NCBI GenBank assembly: GCA_964437335.1
Contig: CAYTGL010000011.1
Coordinates: 14,377-78,376, forward strand
DNA length: 64,000 nt
Direction of reading: 5' to 3'
Source of the DNA: JAITWN01 sp964437335
GTDB lineage: Bacteria; Pseudomonadota; Gammaproteobacteria; SZUA-140
Position numbers and translations under genes: made by a program. Position 1 is the stretch's first letter; the number at the start of each line of letters is the position of its first letter. This document shows, one piece after another, positions 17,017 to 26,082 of the stretch. Below the pieces are notes generated by a model. The model was not told the DNA's origin. It searched no databases and worked only from the letters and a program-made list of their open reading frames with translations.

Positions 17017-19029
17017 TTATTGTCCCCTTTGCCTGGCCAATTCTGCTTGGCGATCTAAGATCTTCACCCATTCGGCAACCAGTCCCTCACCTCGGTAAGC
17101 GAAAACCTCCAGGTATTCGATTGCTCTCGTACAACCAACGTAGAAGTTAATCCTGCCAGCCAGGTCTCGATCAAACTCGTTTGCCGAAGCGAGCAGGACG
17201 CAATATGCATCATAACCTTTCGCCGAGGCCGTGGTGGAAAGGGTGAGCGTGGATCGCTGGCCCAGCAGCTTGTCCTGCTCCCTGAAAGCAACATGCAGTC
17301 CGTCGATGCCCTTGATCCCGGCGGCGACAACAGCGGCGGCAATTCGTTCGACCCGGTTCTTTCTCATCGAAAGTACCAAGATATCCTGAGGACGAACTCG
17401 CTGCTCTTCAATCAGCCAACGCAACCGAGTTACGATGTCCTGAACTTCTGCTGCCGGCGATGGTGCCATCGAAAGCTTGGGTGCCTCGCCACCACGAACT
17501 GCGAAGTTGACCTTCCAAAATCCTTCTGCGGGCAAAATCAACTGCTTATCTTCCAGGCTGGCAATATCACCAAATTCCTTCGTGGGAACATCGGCCTTGT
17601 CGTCAGCCGCCGTCCCATACAGCACGTTAAAGGCGGCTTCCACAATGGGACGAGTGTTGCGAAAGCATTGGGACATCACGTGTGCCCGGCCACCCCTGAC
17701 GTTAAGGCCAACAGACAACCAGTTGGGCCGCTTTCGTCCGAGGAAGTTCTGGGCATCGTCGTAGAAGACGTAAATGTTTGGATCGTGTCCTTCAGCAACC
17801 TGGCAAAGTTCCTTGAGCAGCCGGAAATCTTCTTCCAGGAAATCCTGCCCTTCGTCCACGAAGATCGCATCGTAAGCCACGGCGTCAAAGATTTCGGGAT
17901 GCTTCTGCTTTACGTCCAGCAGTTCCTTCAAGTATTGCGCCGCCCGATCTTCATCTGTCCCAGCTTCAATTCGTTGGTATCGCCACAGCCCCTTCTGGGA
18001 CAAGTGCCACATCAGCCGATTGTAGGAGAAGACTTCGACTCCCTCGGCAGGAAGTGGCTGTCCAGTTCGCTGTTGATAAGCCAGCCCGATTTTCTTTTCC
18101 AAAAAGGGCACCAGCGACCGGTTGTTGCAGACCGCCAGTATTCGTGGTGCCGGGCTTGAGTCCTTAAACAGATCGTTTTCAACCTGCAACCGCTGTAGCC
18201 GTCGAGCGAGATTGTTCGCCAAGACGATTGTCTTACCGCTGCCGGCCACGCCACGGATCAATCGTGGCCCTTCGTGCCAATTCTGCGAGGACAGCTTCTG
18301 TTGTTCATCCGAGAGCGTTTTGTACGTTTCGGCGGCCTCATCAAACAGTTCCCCCAGCGTCCCCTCAGGAACCCGACGAACTTCCCTTTCTTCGGGGCCG
18401 TGAAACAGTACCGAGGAATCGCCAAAGGCCGCCCAAACCGCTGCTATTTGATCAGCAGGCCACGATTTCATTCCCAAATTGGCCAGTTGTATTTGGCCAA
18501 TGCTACGAAGGCGGTCGCCCAATCCTGCGAGATCTTCGCTGAAGATGAACTCGTTCGGGCAATAAGCTTGGTCGCCCCACCTGGCTAGCCAGGTCGCCTT
18601 GCTGATCCTGGGAAAGGCCACCCAATACTTGAAGGACAAGAACAAATCGCCGTCAAATGCCTGCTCGGTGGCATTCTTGACGTCGAACATGGCACTGCGG
18701 ACCTGAGCCACGGGGTTTCTCGTGCGGTTGCCGCTTTCGTACCGGAACCGAAGCTGGCCCCCTGGCTCGATTGCTTCAATTTGATCCAGATCGTGGCCCT
18801 TCACTTCGATGACGTGCAGGCCAGCCACGGTATCGACCAGAACCAGGTCGGGAGGCCGTTTGGTGGTGCGAGCCAAGCTTGGTTCACAAAGCACGGTGGC
18901 GTCCGGGTGGTTGAATCCCTGGACTAAACTGGCCATCGTCTGTCGATGGGCGTCGTTGCCAGCGTCCTCCCAGCCGAAGACACGACATTTCGCAGAATTC
19001 ACCAGTCGTTCAAGCTCGTTTTGTCGCAT
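17017..19029 (-). CDS. NERD-domain UvrD-like superfamily 1 helicase
   Basis: The 670-residue protein combines an N-terminal NERD-type nuclease-like domain (PPDLVLVDTVAGLHVIEVKG, about residues 59-78, giving D-ExK) with a superfamily 1 helicase. Walker A is RGVAGSGKTIVLANN (about residue 259), Walker B/motif II is AIFVDEGQDFLEED (about residue 385), and motif VI is YVGCTRAIEYLEVFAYRG near the end. NERD helicases are thought to process DNA and are frequent in defence islands. It is the first gene of the minus-strand operon leading to the Tiki-like, DUF6884 and EVE-HNH genes, and its start is nearly back to back with a + strand frame at 19039. Confidence 0.9.
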   Translation of the reverse strand: MRQNELERLVNSAKCRVFGWEDAGNDAHRQTMASLVQGFNHPDATVLCEPSLARTTKRPPDLVLVDTVAGLHVIEVKGHDLDQIEAIEPGGQLRFRYESGNRTRNPVAQVRSAMFDVKNATEQAFDGDLFLSFKYWVAFPRISKATWLARWGDQAYCPNEFIFSEDLAGLGDRLRSIGQIQLANLGMKSWPADQIAAVWAAFGDSSVLFHGPEEREVRRVPEGTLGELFDEAAETYKTLSDEQQKLSSQNWHEGPRLIRGVAGSGKTIVLANNLARRLQRLQVENDLFKDSSPAPRILAVCNNRSLVPFLEKKIGLAYQQRTGQPLPAEGVEVFSYNRLMWHLSQKGLWRYQRIEAGTDEDRAAQYLKELLDVKQKHPEIFDAVAYDAIFVDEGQDFLEEDFRLLKELCQVAEGHDPNIYVFYDDAQNFLGRKRPNWLSVGLNVRGGRAHVMSQCFRNTRPIVEAAFNVLYGTAADDKADVPTKEFGDIASLEDKQLILPAEGFWKVNFAVRGGEAPKLSMAPSPAAEVQDIVTRLRWLIEEQRVRPQDILVLSMRKNRVERIAAAVVAAGIKGIDGLHVAFREQDKLLGQRSTLTLSTTASAKGYDAYCVLLASANEFDRDLAGRINFYVGCTRAIEYLEVFAYRGEGLVAEWVKILDRQAELARQRGQ

Positions 19030-19038
19030 CGGCCTTGC

Positions 19039-19392
19039 ATGTCCCCGTCGCTTTCGAATGTTCCACCCAATTGGACATTATGCCTGCTGGGGGACGATGC
19101 ACAAAGAGATGGTCGGGGATGGAATGGTTGCGGCAGCGGCAGCTTTGGCTATTCTCAGGATCGCCGATACTTCTGTCCTCTACTGTTGGATATCTGCTCC
19201 GGTGACTCCTTTCGGCTAGAAGCCATCGTGGAATCGACTGGTCAACGAGACAAGGCAGACGAACAACCCTTTGTAGTTTGGCGACGACGAGAGTTCGGTG
19301 AGGGGCGGCGGAGTTGCTACTTGGTCGAGGTTGGCAGCAAACGAGTGAGCTATGAGAAACTAAACGCTTTGAGGCAACGTAATGACAGCTAG
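19039..19392 (+). CDS. Small hypothetical protein coupled to the next gene
   Basis: A frame from ATG 19039 runs 117 residues and overlaps the start of the next gene by 11 bases, typical of coupled genes. The second half (YFCPLLLDICSGDSFRLEAI, then a basic WRRREFGEGRRS and VSYEKLNALRQR) looks like real protein. The N-terminal 40 residues are low-complexity, so the true start may be further in. No family was recognised. The start lies only 10 bases from the divergent helicase start, which argues for a downstream start. Confidence 0.5.
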   Translation: MSPSLSNVPPNWTLCLLGDDAQRDGRGWNGCGSGSFGYSQDRRYFCPLLLDICSGDSFRLEAIVESTGQRDKADEQPFVVWRRREFGEGRRSCYLVEVGSKRVSYEKLNALRQRNDS

Positions 19393-21175
19393 TCCAATCA
19401 CACTGTCGTTTCCGACACTCTGCTCTCTCTTGTCGAACAGCGCCTTTGAGAAGGACGTTGAATTCGCATTAGAACTGGCTTCATCGAACACCTTGGAGCA
19501 AGACTTGCGGATTTTGCTAGAAGAAAAGGCTTTTGACTTGAACGATTTGATGTGGGGTGTTCTTTGTACGGCACTACTACAACATAACGATCCGGGGACA
19601 GTGGCACTTGAATCGAATCTTACGGCAATTGTTGCTGCCGTTGGAATCGACGAGGCTCGTAAAGCCTATCGTAACAAACTCCTGGTCAATTGCGAGGACA
19701 CGCTAGAGGACGCTCGTTATGAAATCGCTGTGACAGCACAACTTTGTCGAATACTTGATGCTGGATCAATACGCCTTGAATATCCCATCCCCGGCTCGAA
19801 GAACAATTCGGACGTGTTCGGAACTCTTGATGGCGAGTCAATCCGAATTGAAGTGACGGTACTTCATGAGTGCCTTCCGCCGGCTGCTGATCTCGATTTG
19901 GATGACGTTGTTCGTGCTGCCACAATGGACTCCGGATTCATTGTCAATTTGAATCGAGTGCTTGCAAATCAAGACCATGCGGAAAGAGTGCGCTCAATAA
20001 TTGAGCTTCTGCACGAATCACACATGAAAGCAGAAGGCGAGTATCAGGAAATTGACCGTTTGCCTTTCGAGTGGCGAGGCGGAGCATATCACTGTGAGCG
20101 ACGAGAGTCTCCCATAAAGACCATTCAATTCGATCTGCCTGTTGAAACTCGACAGATCATTCATCCTGTTTTTACCAGAAGCACCACACCACCGCACATC
20201 AAAAAAGATTTTGAGCAACCCGCTGGAGTTACGTCACTATTTGACGTCCCACGGAACCCCGATACGCACAATGATAATCCTCTAAGTACAAAAGTTCGGC
20301 AAATGCTCGATGCTAAGCGTCGGCAATGTGAAGACGGCGTTGTCAATATAGTTGCCTTGTGTAACCCATTGCCATTCCACGACAGAAAAGTCGCAAGTGC
20401 GGTGTATGGCGTGCCAATGGTTATCGTTCCCTACGATGAAGACGAAACCGGGATGCGACATTTTAAGGAGACACTTGTCCGAAGAAATCACAAGGCCCCG
20501 TTCTCGCCCGACAACGTGATGAGCGATGACGAACGAGAAGAGTTTCTTGAGCCGTTTAGAAAGCTATCAGGGGTGTGGCTGTTTCGCTTGGGAATTTATG
20601 CCAGAAGTCAGCTATTGCCTAATTTCAACGCCGCTCGGACGATCCCGGACAAGCTCGTTGATTTCTTGTCCGTTAAAGAAATCGCTACACCTGCTCCTCT
20701 CGAACCTAGCGAATGCACTGTCGAATTGGCGGGCCTCAGCAATGCGAACGACGGAGTGCCTGCGATGGCTGATGACTATGTCACTGTATGCCGCAGCTAC
20801 GAACAGGCGAGAAATGCATTGGCAGAACTTAGGAGAACTGGCGTGCCTTTTTCGGAGCTTGAGTCAAGGCTCGACCAGCTCAAACGCACTTCCGATACAC
20901 AGGGACAAGCATTCTGCGAGCCAATCGAAGAGGAATGGGCCATTAGTTTTGTGCTGGAGTGTGGCGGCTTTCCCCAAGCTGATGCATGCCTTAGCTCCTG
21001 GGCAATGGAGAATGGCATTGTAAGTCCAGTGGAAGATCGCCGGCGGTGGATCGAAGAGAACGCATACTTTCGCTGGTTAAATGAGTGCTATCACCACGGC
21101 AATGATGTGCGACACTGGTACGAGGCCGAAATTGCATACGGCGAAGTCCACCCCGAGGGCAAGGGGGCGGAGTAG
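19382..21175 (+). CDS. Large hypothetical protein with a nuclease-like signature
   Basis: The 597-residue protein has GAGG eight bases before its ATG. Around residues 115-165 the order is DARYEIAVTAQL, SDVFGTLDGESIRIEVTV and an acidic LHECLPP segment. This resembles a restriction-endonuclease-like core (E, D, then E-V-T in place of the usual ExK), so catalytic competence is uncertain. The remaining 400 residues have no known domain; the C-terminus is helical and acidic. It forms a two-gene unit with the frame at 19039 and is divergent from the NERD-helicase operon. The family is not recognised. Confidence 0.7.
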   Translation: MTASPITLSFPTLCSLLSNSAFEKDVEFALELASSNTLEQDLRILLEEKAFDLNDLMWGVLCTALLQHNDPGTVALESNLTAIVAAVGIDEARKAYRNKLLVNCEDTLEDARYEIAVTAQLCRILDAGSIRLEYPIPGSKNNSDVFGTLDGESIRIEVTVLHECLPPAADLDLDDVVRAATMDSGFIVNLNRVLANQDHAERVRSIIELLHESHMKAEGEYQEIDRLPFEWRGGAYHCERRESPIKTIQFDLPVETRQIIHPVFTRSTTPPHIKKDFEQPAGVTSLFDVPRNPDTHNDNPLSTKVRQMLDAKRRQCEDGVVNIVALCNPLPFHDRKVASAVYGVPMVIVPYDEDETGMRHFKETLVRRNHKAPFSPDNVMSDDEREEFLEPFRKLSGVWLFRLGIYARSQLLPNFNAARTIPDKLVDFLSVKEIATPAPLEPSECTVELAGLSNANDGVPAMADDYVTVCRSYEQARNALAELRRTGVPFSELESRLDQLKRTSDTQGQAFCEPIEEEWAISFVLECGGFPQADACLSSWAMENGIVSPVEDRRRWIEENAYFRWLNECYHHGNDVRHWYEAEIAYGEVHPEGKGAE

Positions 21176-21554
21176 ACTTCGTTTGGAAAGATTCCTGCGT
21201 CCAACCAAAGCTGGGACTGCTCGAAGCTGGCCGCCGAGACGACGGCTGTTGCTAGTGCCCGACTCCGCAGTATACGCTGAGTACGACCTCGCCTTCCGAA
21301 GCTGCAATTGTCCGGGGCTTACGCATCCCAAATGACCATTGTTCCAGCGAGGTCGGCTTGCTTGCACTTAGCGGAATGGCGGCTATGCTAAACCTCGTCA
21401 GCATACCTGCCCCATGCTGGCAAAATTTCCGCCCCGTTGGCTACTGCCCCGCCAACGGGGCTTTTTCGTTTGGTGGCTCAGCCCGTTGTCTACCCAAGCT
21501 CGTCGCCGTGGTGCGGAGGGCCGACCATTAAGTTGCCAAATCAAGGCGAATACG
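21176..21554. other. Intergenic region with one terminator
   Basis: Apart from the hairpin terminator at 21431-21466, nothing recognisable was found. No conserved protein frame, repeat or RNA gene is visible. Confidence 0.5.
21431..21466 (+). terminator. Rho-independent terminator
   Basis: GCCCCGTTGGC pairs perfectly with GCCAACGGGGC across a 9-base loop and is followed by five T on the + strand. It may end a transcript from the 597-residue gene, 255 bases upstream, and insulate the small gene at 21555. Confidence 0.8.
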
Positions 21555-21926
21555 ATGACTGATAACCCCCGACTTGTGAGGCTCCAGGGAGACCTACCTA
21601 GGTCCGCCCACAGCATTGAGTACACGGAAGAGGGGACGCTTGTTGCCGACTTATACGACTTCAGTGAAAAAGCAAATGACATGTTAGGGGGAGACGTCGC
21701 CTGGATAATTACGGTTCCCAAAGAAGCCGTTCCGCAGGTCGTGGCTCTCCTGAAACAGGAATCTGCATTGCAGGACAGCATAAACGAACTGCCGGGGACA
21801 ACAGACGATCCGATGTTGGACTTTCTTCCGCTGCTGCCTCTGCAATTTAAGCACATCCCCGACTTCCAGAAATGGCTTGAACGCAATGGCATCTCTTACA
21901 CTAAGGAACGTGATCCCTGGCCTTAA
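21555..21926 (+). CDS. Small acidic hypothetical protein
   Basis: The 123-residue protein begins at ATG 21555 (MTDNPRLVRLQGDLPRSAHS). The open frame extends upstream through the terminator hairpin, so the longer start is rejected. The sequence contains WIITVPKEAVPQVVALLKQE and a C-terminal IPDFQKWLERNGISYTKER, with an overall negative charge and no membrane segment. It resembles small soluble accessory or immunity-type proteins in size and charge, but no family was identified. It ends 22 bases from the end of the convergent HTH gene. Confidence 0.65.
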   Translation: MTDNPRLVRLQGDLPRSAHSIEYTEEGTLVADLYDFSEKANDMLGGDVAWIITVPKEAVPQVVALLKQESALQDSINELPGTTDDPMLDFLPLLPLQFKHIPDFQKWLERNGISYTKERDPWP

Positions 21927-21948
21927 ATCATTGCAACGATTCCCTGAT

Positions 21949-22320
21949 TTATCTGGGCCATTTCCACTCGCTCATCGGCGGTCCACCTGCGTTTACCCAT
22001 GCTTGAAGCTCCTCGTAGCTCCAGCGGACCAGCCGTCCAATCTTGATTGGCTGGGGTATTCTTCCTGTTTGCGTCATCTGCCAGATCGTCCTCGCTGAGA
22101 CATTGAGGAGCTTCGTTGCTGCCTTCGTGTCGATCAACAGTCCCTTGTCCTCCGGCATCTTCTGCCCGGCAAGATTCGCATGGTGGGAAGCTCGGAGACG
22201 GGCCTCTCGTTGCGGATCGAAGCCGACAGCGACATTAACTGCCTTTTGAACGATCTCCGACAATGCGGCCTCGAAGCCAGCATCCAGCGTAAACGTGACC
22301 TGCATCTGAATTGTTTTCAC
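21949..22320 (-). CDS. AlpA/excisionase-type helix-turn-helix protein
   Basis: The 123-residue protein has a C-terminal MerR/AlpA-type helix-turn-helix: LLIDTKAATKLLNVSARTIW, QMTQTGRIPQPIKIGRLVRW and SYEELQAWVNAG, residues about 60-110. This layout is that of excisionase-like regulators that bind attachment or promoter sites of integrative elements. The first 55 residues (QVTFTLDAGFEAALSEIV) probably form a dimerisation region and are not part of the minimal AlpA domain. No recombinase is adjacent; the nearest are at 31.5 and 41.7 kb. Confidence 0.82.
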   Translation of the reverse strand: MKTIQMQVTFTLDAGFEAALSEIVQKAVNVAVGFDPQREARLRASHHANLAGQKMPEDKGLLIDTKAATKLLNVSARTIWQMTQTGRIPQPIKIGRLVRWSYEELQAWVNAGGPPMSEWKWPR

Positions 22321-22694
22321 GAGTCGTCCTCCGAACGTGGGGCGATGGTTCTATTGGCTGAAGTTGCTCAATTCAAACCAAGAACGCAAAAGTCCGCCAC
22401 CTTGGGTGTGGCCGTGGGGGTTGCGGTGTGACTTGCGGCTATTCGGCTGGTGTGGAAGACCCACCTGCCCAACACCGGGGGGTGCTCGTTGCGCCCCGTT
22501 TCCTCTATGCCAGAACTCCCTACGCCTCGCTGGGAGCGATCTGCCAGATGTTGGCGTCTTCGGCATTGGCGTGACGATGCGTCGTGGTGTGGCCCTTGCT
22601 ATTGCAGACAAAAGTGCTGCAAGACACGAGAGGTGATAAAGTCCTGCATCACATCACGGAGTTGACCGCTGAGGAAATCTTGGCGGTGGTGGAT
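22321..22694. other. Intergenic region, possibly a gene remnant at its right end
   Basis: A + strand frame from about 22586 to 22730 reads HHITELTAEEILAVVDLLAN near its end. It is protein-like but has no clear start and overlaps the end of the convergent PIN_8 gene. The rest of the region shows nothing recognisable. Confidence 0.35.
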
Positions 22695-24005
22695 TTATTG
22701 GCCAATCGGTCGATTCTTAAGGAGGAATAGTTTTTGCTTCCAATACTTGAATAAGTCAGTTGTGCTCGGATCAGGAAGAGGGAGTTTCTTTCGGGATGCT
22801 ACTGGAAACCCCTTTGCCACGTCAGCAATTAATCGCCTCCGAAGTTGTTCGGGTAGTGATTGGAATATGCCTCTGACCAATTCGATCTCATTGTTCTCGA
22901 CCAATACGTCGAGATGTTTAATAAGCAAGTTGTTTCGGCCTCTCTCCATCATAAGGCGAGCAGCCGTAACGAAAGCGCCGACTAATGCTGATGGAGGTTT
23001 GTTTGGACCAACAGGATCAAGGGGCTGTAATTTCCGATATTTCTTGAAGCGTGACATAAGTCCGTGCATATCGTCGTCCACGCTTGCGAAGTCTCGCTCT
23101 TCTTGGACCTCCCGCACTTCTTCTATAGAGCTATCTTTAACATCGGATTTGAGATAGGTTCGTGCAAATTCTAAGAAGCGTTGGCCGTGGTATAATAAGA
23201 AGTCTGACTTTGATGTCTTCGCAACGTCACCCACCATTTGCCATGCGGGGCCAATTGTTCTCTGGCCGACCTTCCACCACCAATCATCGTTCTTAGTTTC
23301 ATTGGTGACAAGTATTATCGGCTGTCCATTCAAGGTTGCCGCCTGATTCAAAGTCTGTTTCCATAGCAGCCAATCGCCATGTTTTTCGTCGTGCGGTTTG
23401 CCTTGGTCTTGGGTTCCGGGTGGAATACCTTTGTCGATACGCTTTTTTCCTTCATCGAGCATTGTAGTTCGCTCGTCCTCAGACGGCTCCTTGCCAATCT
23501 TGCCATCGAATAAGCTACACACCTGAGCAAAGACCTCATCCTTACAGGGATCGGTGGTCAAGGCGGTCTTGGTTTCCTCCAGTTTTTGCAACTGTTGCTT
23601 AGCAGTATCCTTTAGCGGCTCTGTAATATCTTCAATCTGGATCAGTGGGTGCCGACGCTTGTCGATTAGTTGCCAGAGTGTGTTGTGGAAATTGTCGCAT
23701 TCAGTTAGAAGTTTGTCCGTATATGTTTTGAAAAGTTTGTGTTGATCTAACAGAACGCCGACTCGGTTCTTTGCGAACTCGTAGGCGACTTGATGGGGAA
23801 TCCAAAGGTGCTTCTTGAGCGACTCCAGAATGCCAAGAACATCGTGTCGGGTTTCAGGTGAGTAACGATACAAATCAAGAAGGAAGCTGGTGTCAAAAAC
23901 GAAAAGTGCTTCCTTCCAGATTTCCGCCTTTCGCTCATCGGGGACCGGCATGAACTGCGGAAAAAGTTTGTCGAGCATTGCAACCCCGTCGAAGTTAATT
24001 GGCAT
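22695..24005 (-). CDS. PIN_8-like nuclease-domain protein
   Basis: The 436-residue product, started at ATG 24005 (MPINFDGVAMLDKLF), has a PIN-like domain in its first 290 residues. The first acidic segment is LFVFDTSFLLDLYRYSPETR (about residues 35-54). IPHQVAYEFAKNR (about residue 75) supplies the conserved Glu, and LWKQTLNQAATLNGQPII with VTNETKNDDWWW (about residues 225-255) supplies the C-terminal acidic cluster. This is the layout of the large PIN_8 family, probable RNases often found in restriction and anti-phage loci. The C-terminal 150 residues are helical and basic, with no known domain. It is transcribed alone. Confidence 0.82.
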   Translation of the reverse strand: MPINFDGVAMLDKLFPQFMPVPDERKAEIWKEALFVFDTSFLLDLYRYSPETRHDVLGILESLKKHLWIPHQVAYEFAKNRVGVLLDQHKLFKTYTDKLLTECDNFHNTLWQLIDKRRHPLIQIEDITEPLKDTAKQQLQKLEETKTALTTDPCKDEVFAQVCSLFDGKIGKEPSEDERTTMLDEGKKRIDKGIPPGTQDQGKPHDEKHGDWLLWKQTLNQAATLNGQPIILVTNETKNDDWWWKVGQRTIGPAWQMVGDVAKTSKSDFLLYHGQRFLEFARTYLKSDVKDSSIEEVREVQEERDFASVDDDMHGLMSRFKKYRKLQPLDPVGPNKPPSALVGAFVTAARLMMERGRNNLLIKHLDVLVENNEIELVRGIFQSLPEQLRRRLIADVAKGFPVASRKKLPLPDPSTTDLFKYWKQKLFLLKNRPIGQ

Positions 24006-24220
24006 GGTCACGTTTTTGCGAGCGGACCTCGCATACAAAATAGCACGCCACGGTCGATTCGTACGACCAACTCCACCGCCCGAAGTAATTCGTTATGGTT
24101 ATAACGTGCCTTCCATCAAGGGACCAGTTGACCAATCGGCAAATGGGTTCTCGTCCAACGGCACCGCAGGCAGTGCCCCCGCTTTGATTTTGGCGTTCAG
24201 CTTCTGGGATAGTCGGAGAA

Positions 24221-25384
24221 TCATCGTCGGCGAGCACTCCACGCAGCCATCGAACGGACCCTGCTGTCACTTACGGCAAACTCTCTTCGATTCAGAACCT
24301 TGCCAGCCAAGCTCTTGATCTCAGCCACCATTTTGCCACCACGTGAGATGGTCAGCAGGATGTAGGTGTCTTCGGCAGCGAGGAATTTCGAGTGCGGGTC
24401 AGGATACTGGCTACCCTTGCCGCTGAGCGAAGTGTTGTAATACGCCAGCCCGTCCACCTCCGCCAACTCGGCAAAATAGCCGAAGCCTGTAATGCAACAG
24501 GTGCCTCGACGAAACAGCTCGTGCCATTGTTTCTGAGCCTGATTGCGAATGCTGGAATTCCGCTCGTTGTACAGCGTGACGACCGAGCCAGGCATGAGCT
24601 GCTCATACCAGCGGAATTGCTCGGAATCCTCGCCAAACGGATGGCAGGTCTGCCAGGTGGTTCCCAAGTCGGAAATGTGGTTGAAATCCAGGGCGATGAA
24701 CCGCAGATCGAACTCAGGCACATCAAAGTGCCATTTCCATTCGTCCCCAGGCAGTTCAAAGAAGCGACGGAAGGCGGTTGCCTCGATATCGTAAACCGGC
24801 TCGGCTGGCGGTTTGCTTCCCCGACGCCGCACTTCTCGGTCGTGGTTACCCAAGACAGGCATGAAGGGCGTCGAGCGGAATAACGCCGGATACGCATCGA
24901 TCAGCTTCGCATACGGCTCAATGCAATCGATGTTGCCCTCGCCGCACGTTTGCCAAATGCTGGCAATGTTGTCGCCTGCCGTCAGTAGCAGGTGAACGTC
25001 TTCTTTCAAAAGCGCCGACAAGTCAGGCTTGCCCTGCCAATCGGCGACGACAGCCACCTGCAGATCGTTGGTGGGATAAGCCTTGAATGTTGCATCCACT
25101 GACCGCTGGGTGCCGGTGCTGACCGAGTAATGGTAAGTGGCGTCTCGATGCTTCAGTGGAATTTCAACGTGGTGCAGCGTTGTGCTTTCTTCGATCCGCA
25201 CCGTTTCGCCGTAATCTGCGGTCAAGCCAAAGCTCACCACGGAGTCACCCGGCTTGTCGGTCATCCAGTTCACGACGATTTTGCTGGGATCGTTAGACTT
25301 GTGCGTCAGCTAAATCCGCTGGATGTTCGCAGCTTCGGCAGCGGAGGCGAGCGAGATGGCAAGAAGGAATAGGAAGCACTTCAA
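24221..25384 (-). pseudogene. Secreted metallophosphoesterase gene interrupted by TAG
   Basis: From a TTG at 25384, six bases after a GAGGA site, the frame encodes a signal peptide (KCFLFLLAISLASAAEAAN), then IQRI, then TAG at 25310-25312, then continues in frame as LTHKSNDPSKIVVNWMTDKP. The downstream part is a calcineurin-type phosphoesterase with AVVADWQG, LTAGDNI, PVLGNHDRE and HWFHR-less C-terminal segments. The TAG most likely replaces a Trp codon. Restarting at the ATG at 25273 would give 350 residues without a signal peptide. The 3' end also seems altered: a paralogous fragment at 28091 shows that one base was lost just before the old stop, adding a basic tail of about a dozen residues. 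Metal-binding residues look intact. Confidence 0.75.
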
Positions 25385-25727
25385 AGGCAATCCTCGATTT
25401 TGGGGCGTTGCATGATCGCACAGCGGTGATTGGACCATCGAATTATGACGACTTTCCAGTCGCATTTGACCCCTGACTCATTTTTATCCGATGCCGGCCC
25501 ATTTTGCCCATTGAATACAACAGCGTTCGAATCGGCGAAATTCCACGTTACGAGTATCCTTCACATGGCCGCCCACGGACTTGTTGATCGATACGTGGAT
25601 GACCTGCTCAACCCGTTTGATTCAATGGTGGTACTGCGGTAGATTCCTTCCAGTGGAGAGACGGTTGACGTGCGGCATTCGTTTGCCAGCGGCGTCCCTT
25701 CAAGCAATCAATCTGGAAACCGCACCA
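25385..25727. other. Intergenic region upstream of the cold-shock gene
   Basis: No convincing gene is present. The frame that includes the cold-shock gene stays open upstream to about 25581, but that part lacks family similarity. A long A/T-poor leader is typical for cold-shock genes; no promoter was clearly seen. Confidence 0.4.
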
Positions 25728-25925
25728 ATGGCCGAAGGCACAATTAAGAGGTTAACCGACAAGGGGTTTGGATTCATCAATACAGGTGGTGCAAAAGACC
25801 TCTTCTTCCACTCGTCGAATGTCGAGGGAACGACGTTCGAGCAACTGCGTGAAGGCCAGAAGGTTTCTTATACCGAAGCCCGCAGCGACAAAGGGCCATG
25901 TGCTGAGAACGTCAAGCCGGTGTAG
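25728..25925 (+). CDS. Cold-shock domain protein
   Basis: The 65-residue protein is a single cold-shock domain. It has the N-terminal GTIKRLTDKGFGFI RNA-binding strand and DLFFHSSNVEG as RNP2-like motif, with EGQKVSYTEARSDKGPCAEN at the C-terminal end. Such proteins bind single-stranded RNA or DNA and act as RNA chaperones. The start ATG 25728 (MAEGTIKRL) is the family start; the longer open frame is rejected. It is somewhat unusual to find one in island cargo, but phages and islands do carry them. Confidence 0.93.
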   Translation: MAEGTIKRLTDKGFGFINTGGAKDLFFHSSNVEGTTFEQLREGQKVSYTEARSDKGPCAENVKPV

Positions 25926-26082
25926 CTCCGCTGCCTGACTGACTATGCCCGAGGCTTCACCTGCACACCTCCGCAGTAAGGCAGCGCAGTCGCAATGAAT
26001 CTTAAGAGCAGCGAAGTGCCCAGCTAGTCCTGTTCTGCCCAGCGTGCAAGAAGTGCGGCATGGAGCCTGATACACACCCAGA

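Noticed and set aside
22586..22730. Short + strand frame reading HHITELTAEEILAVVDLLAN
   Set aside because: No start context, overlaps the end of the convergent PIN_8 gene; kept only as a possible remnant note.
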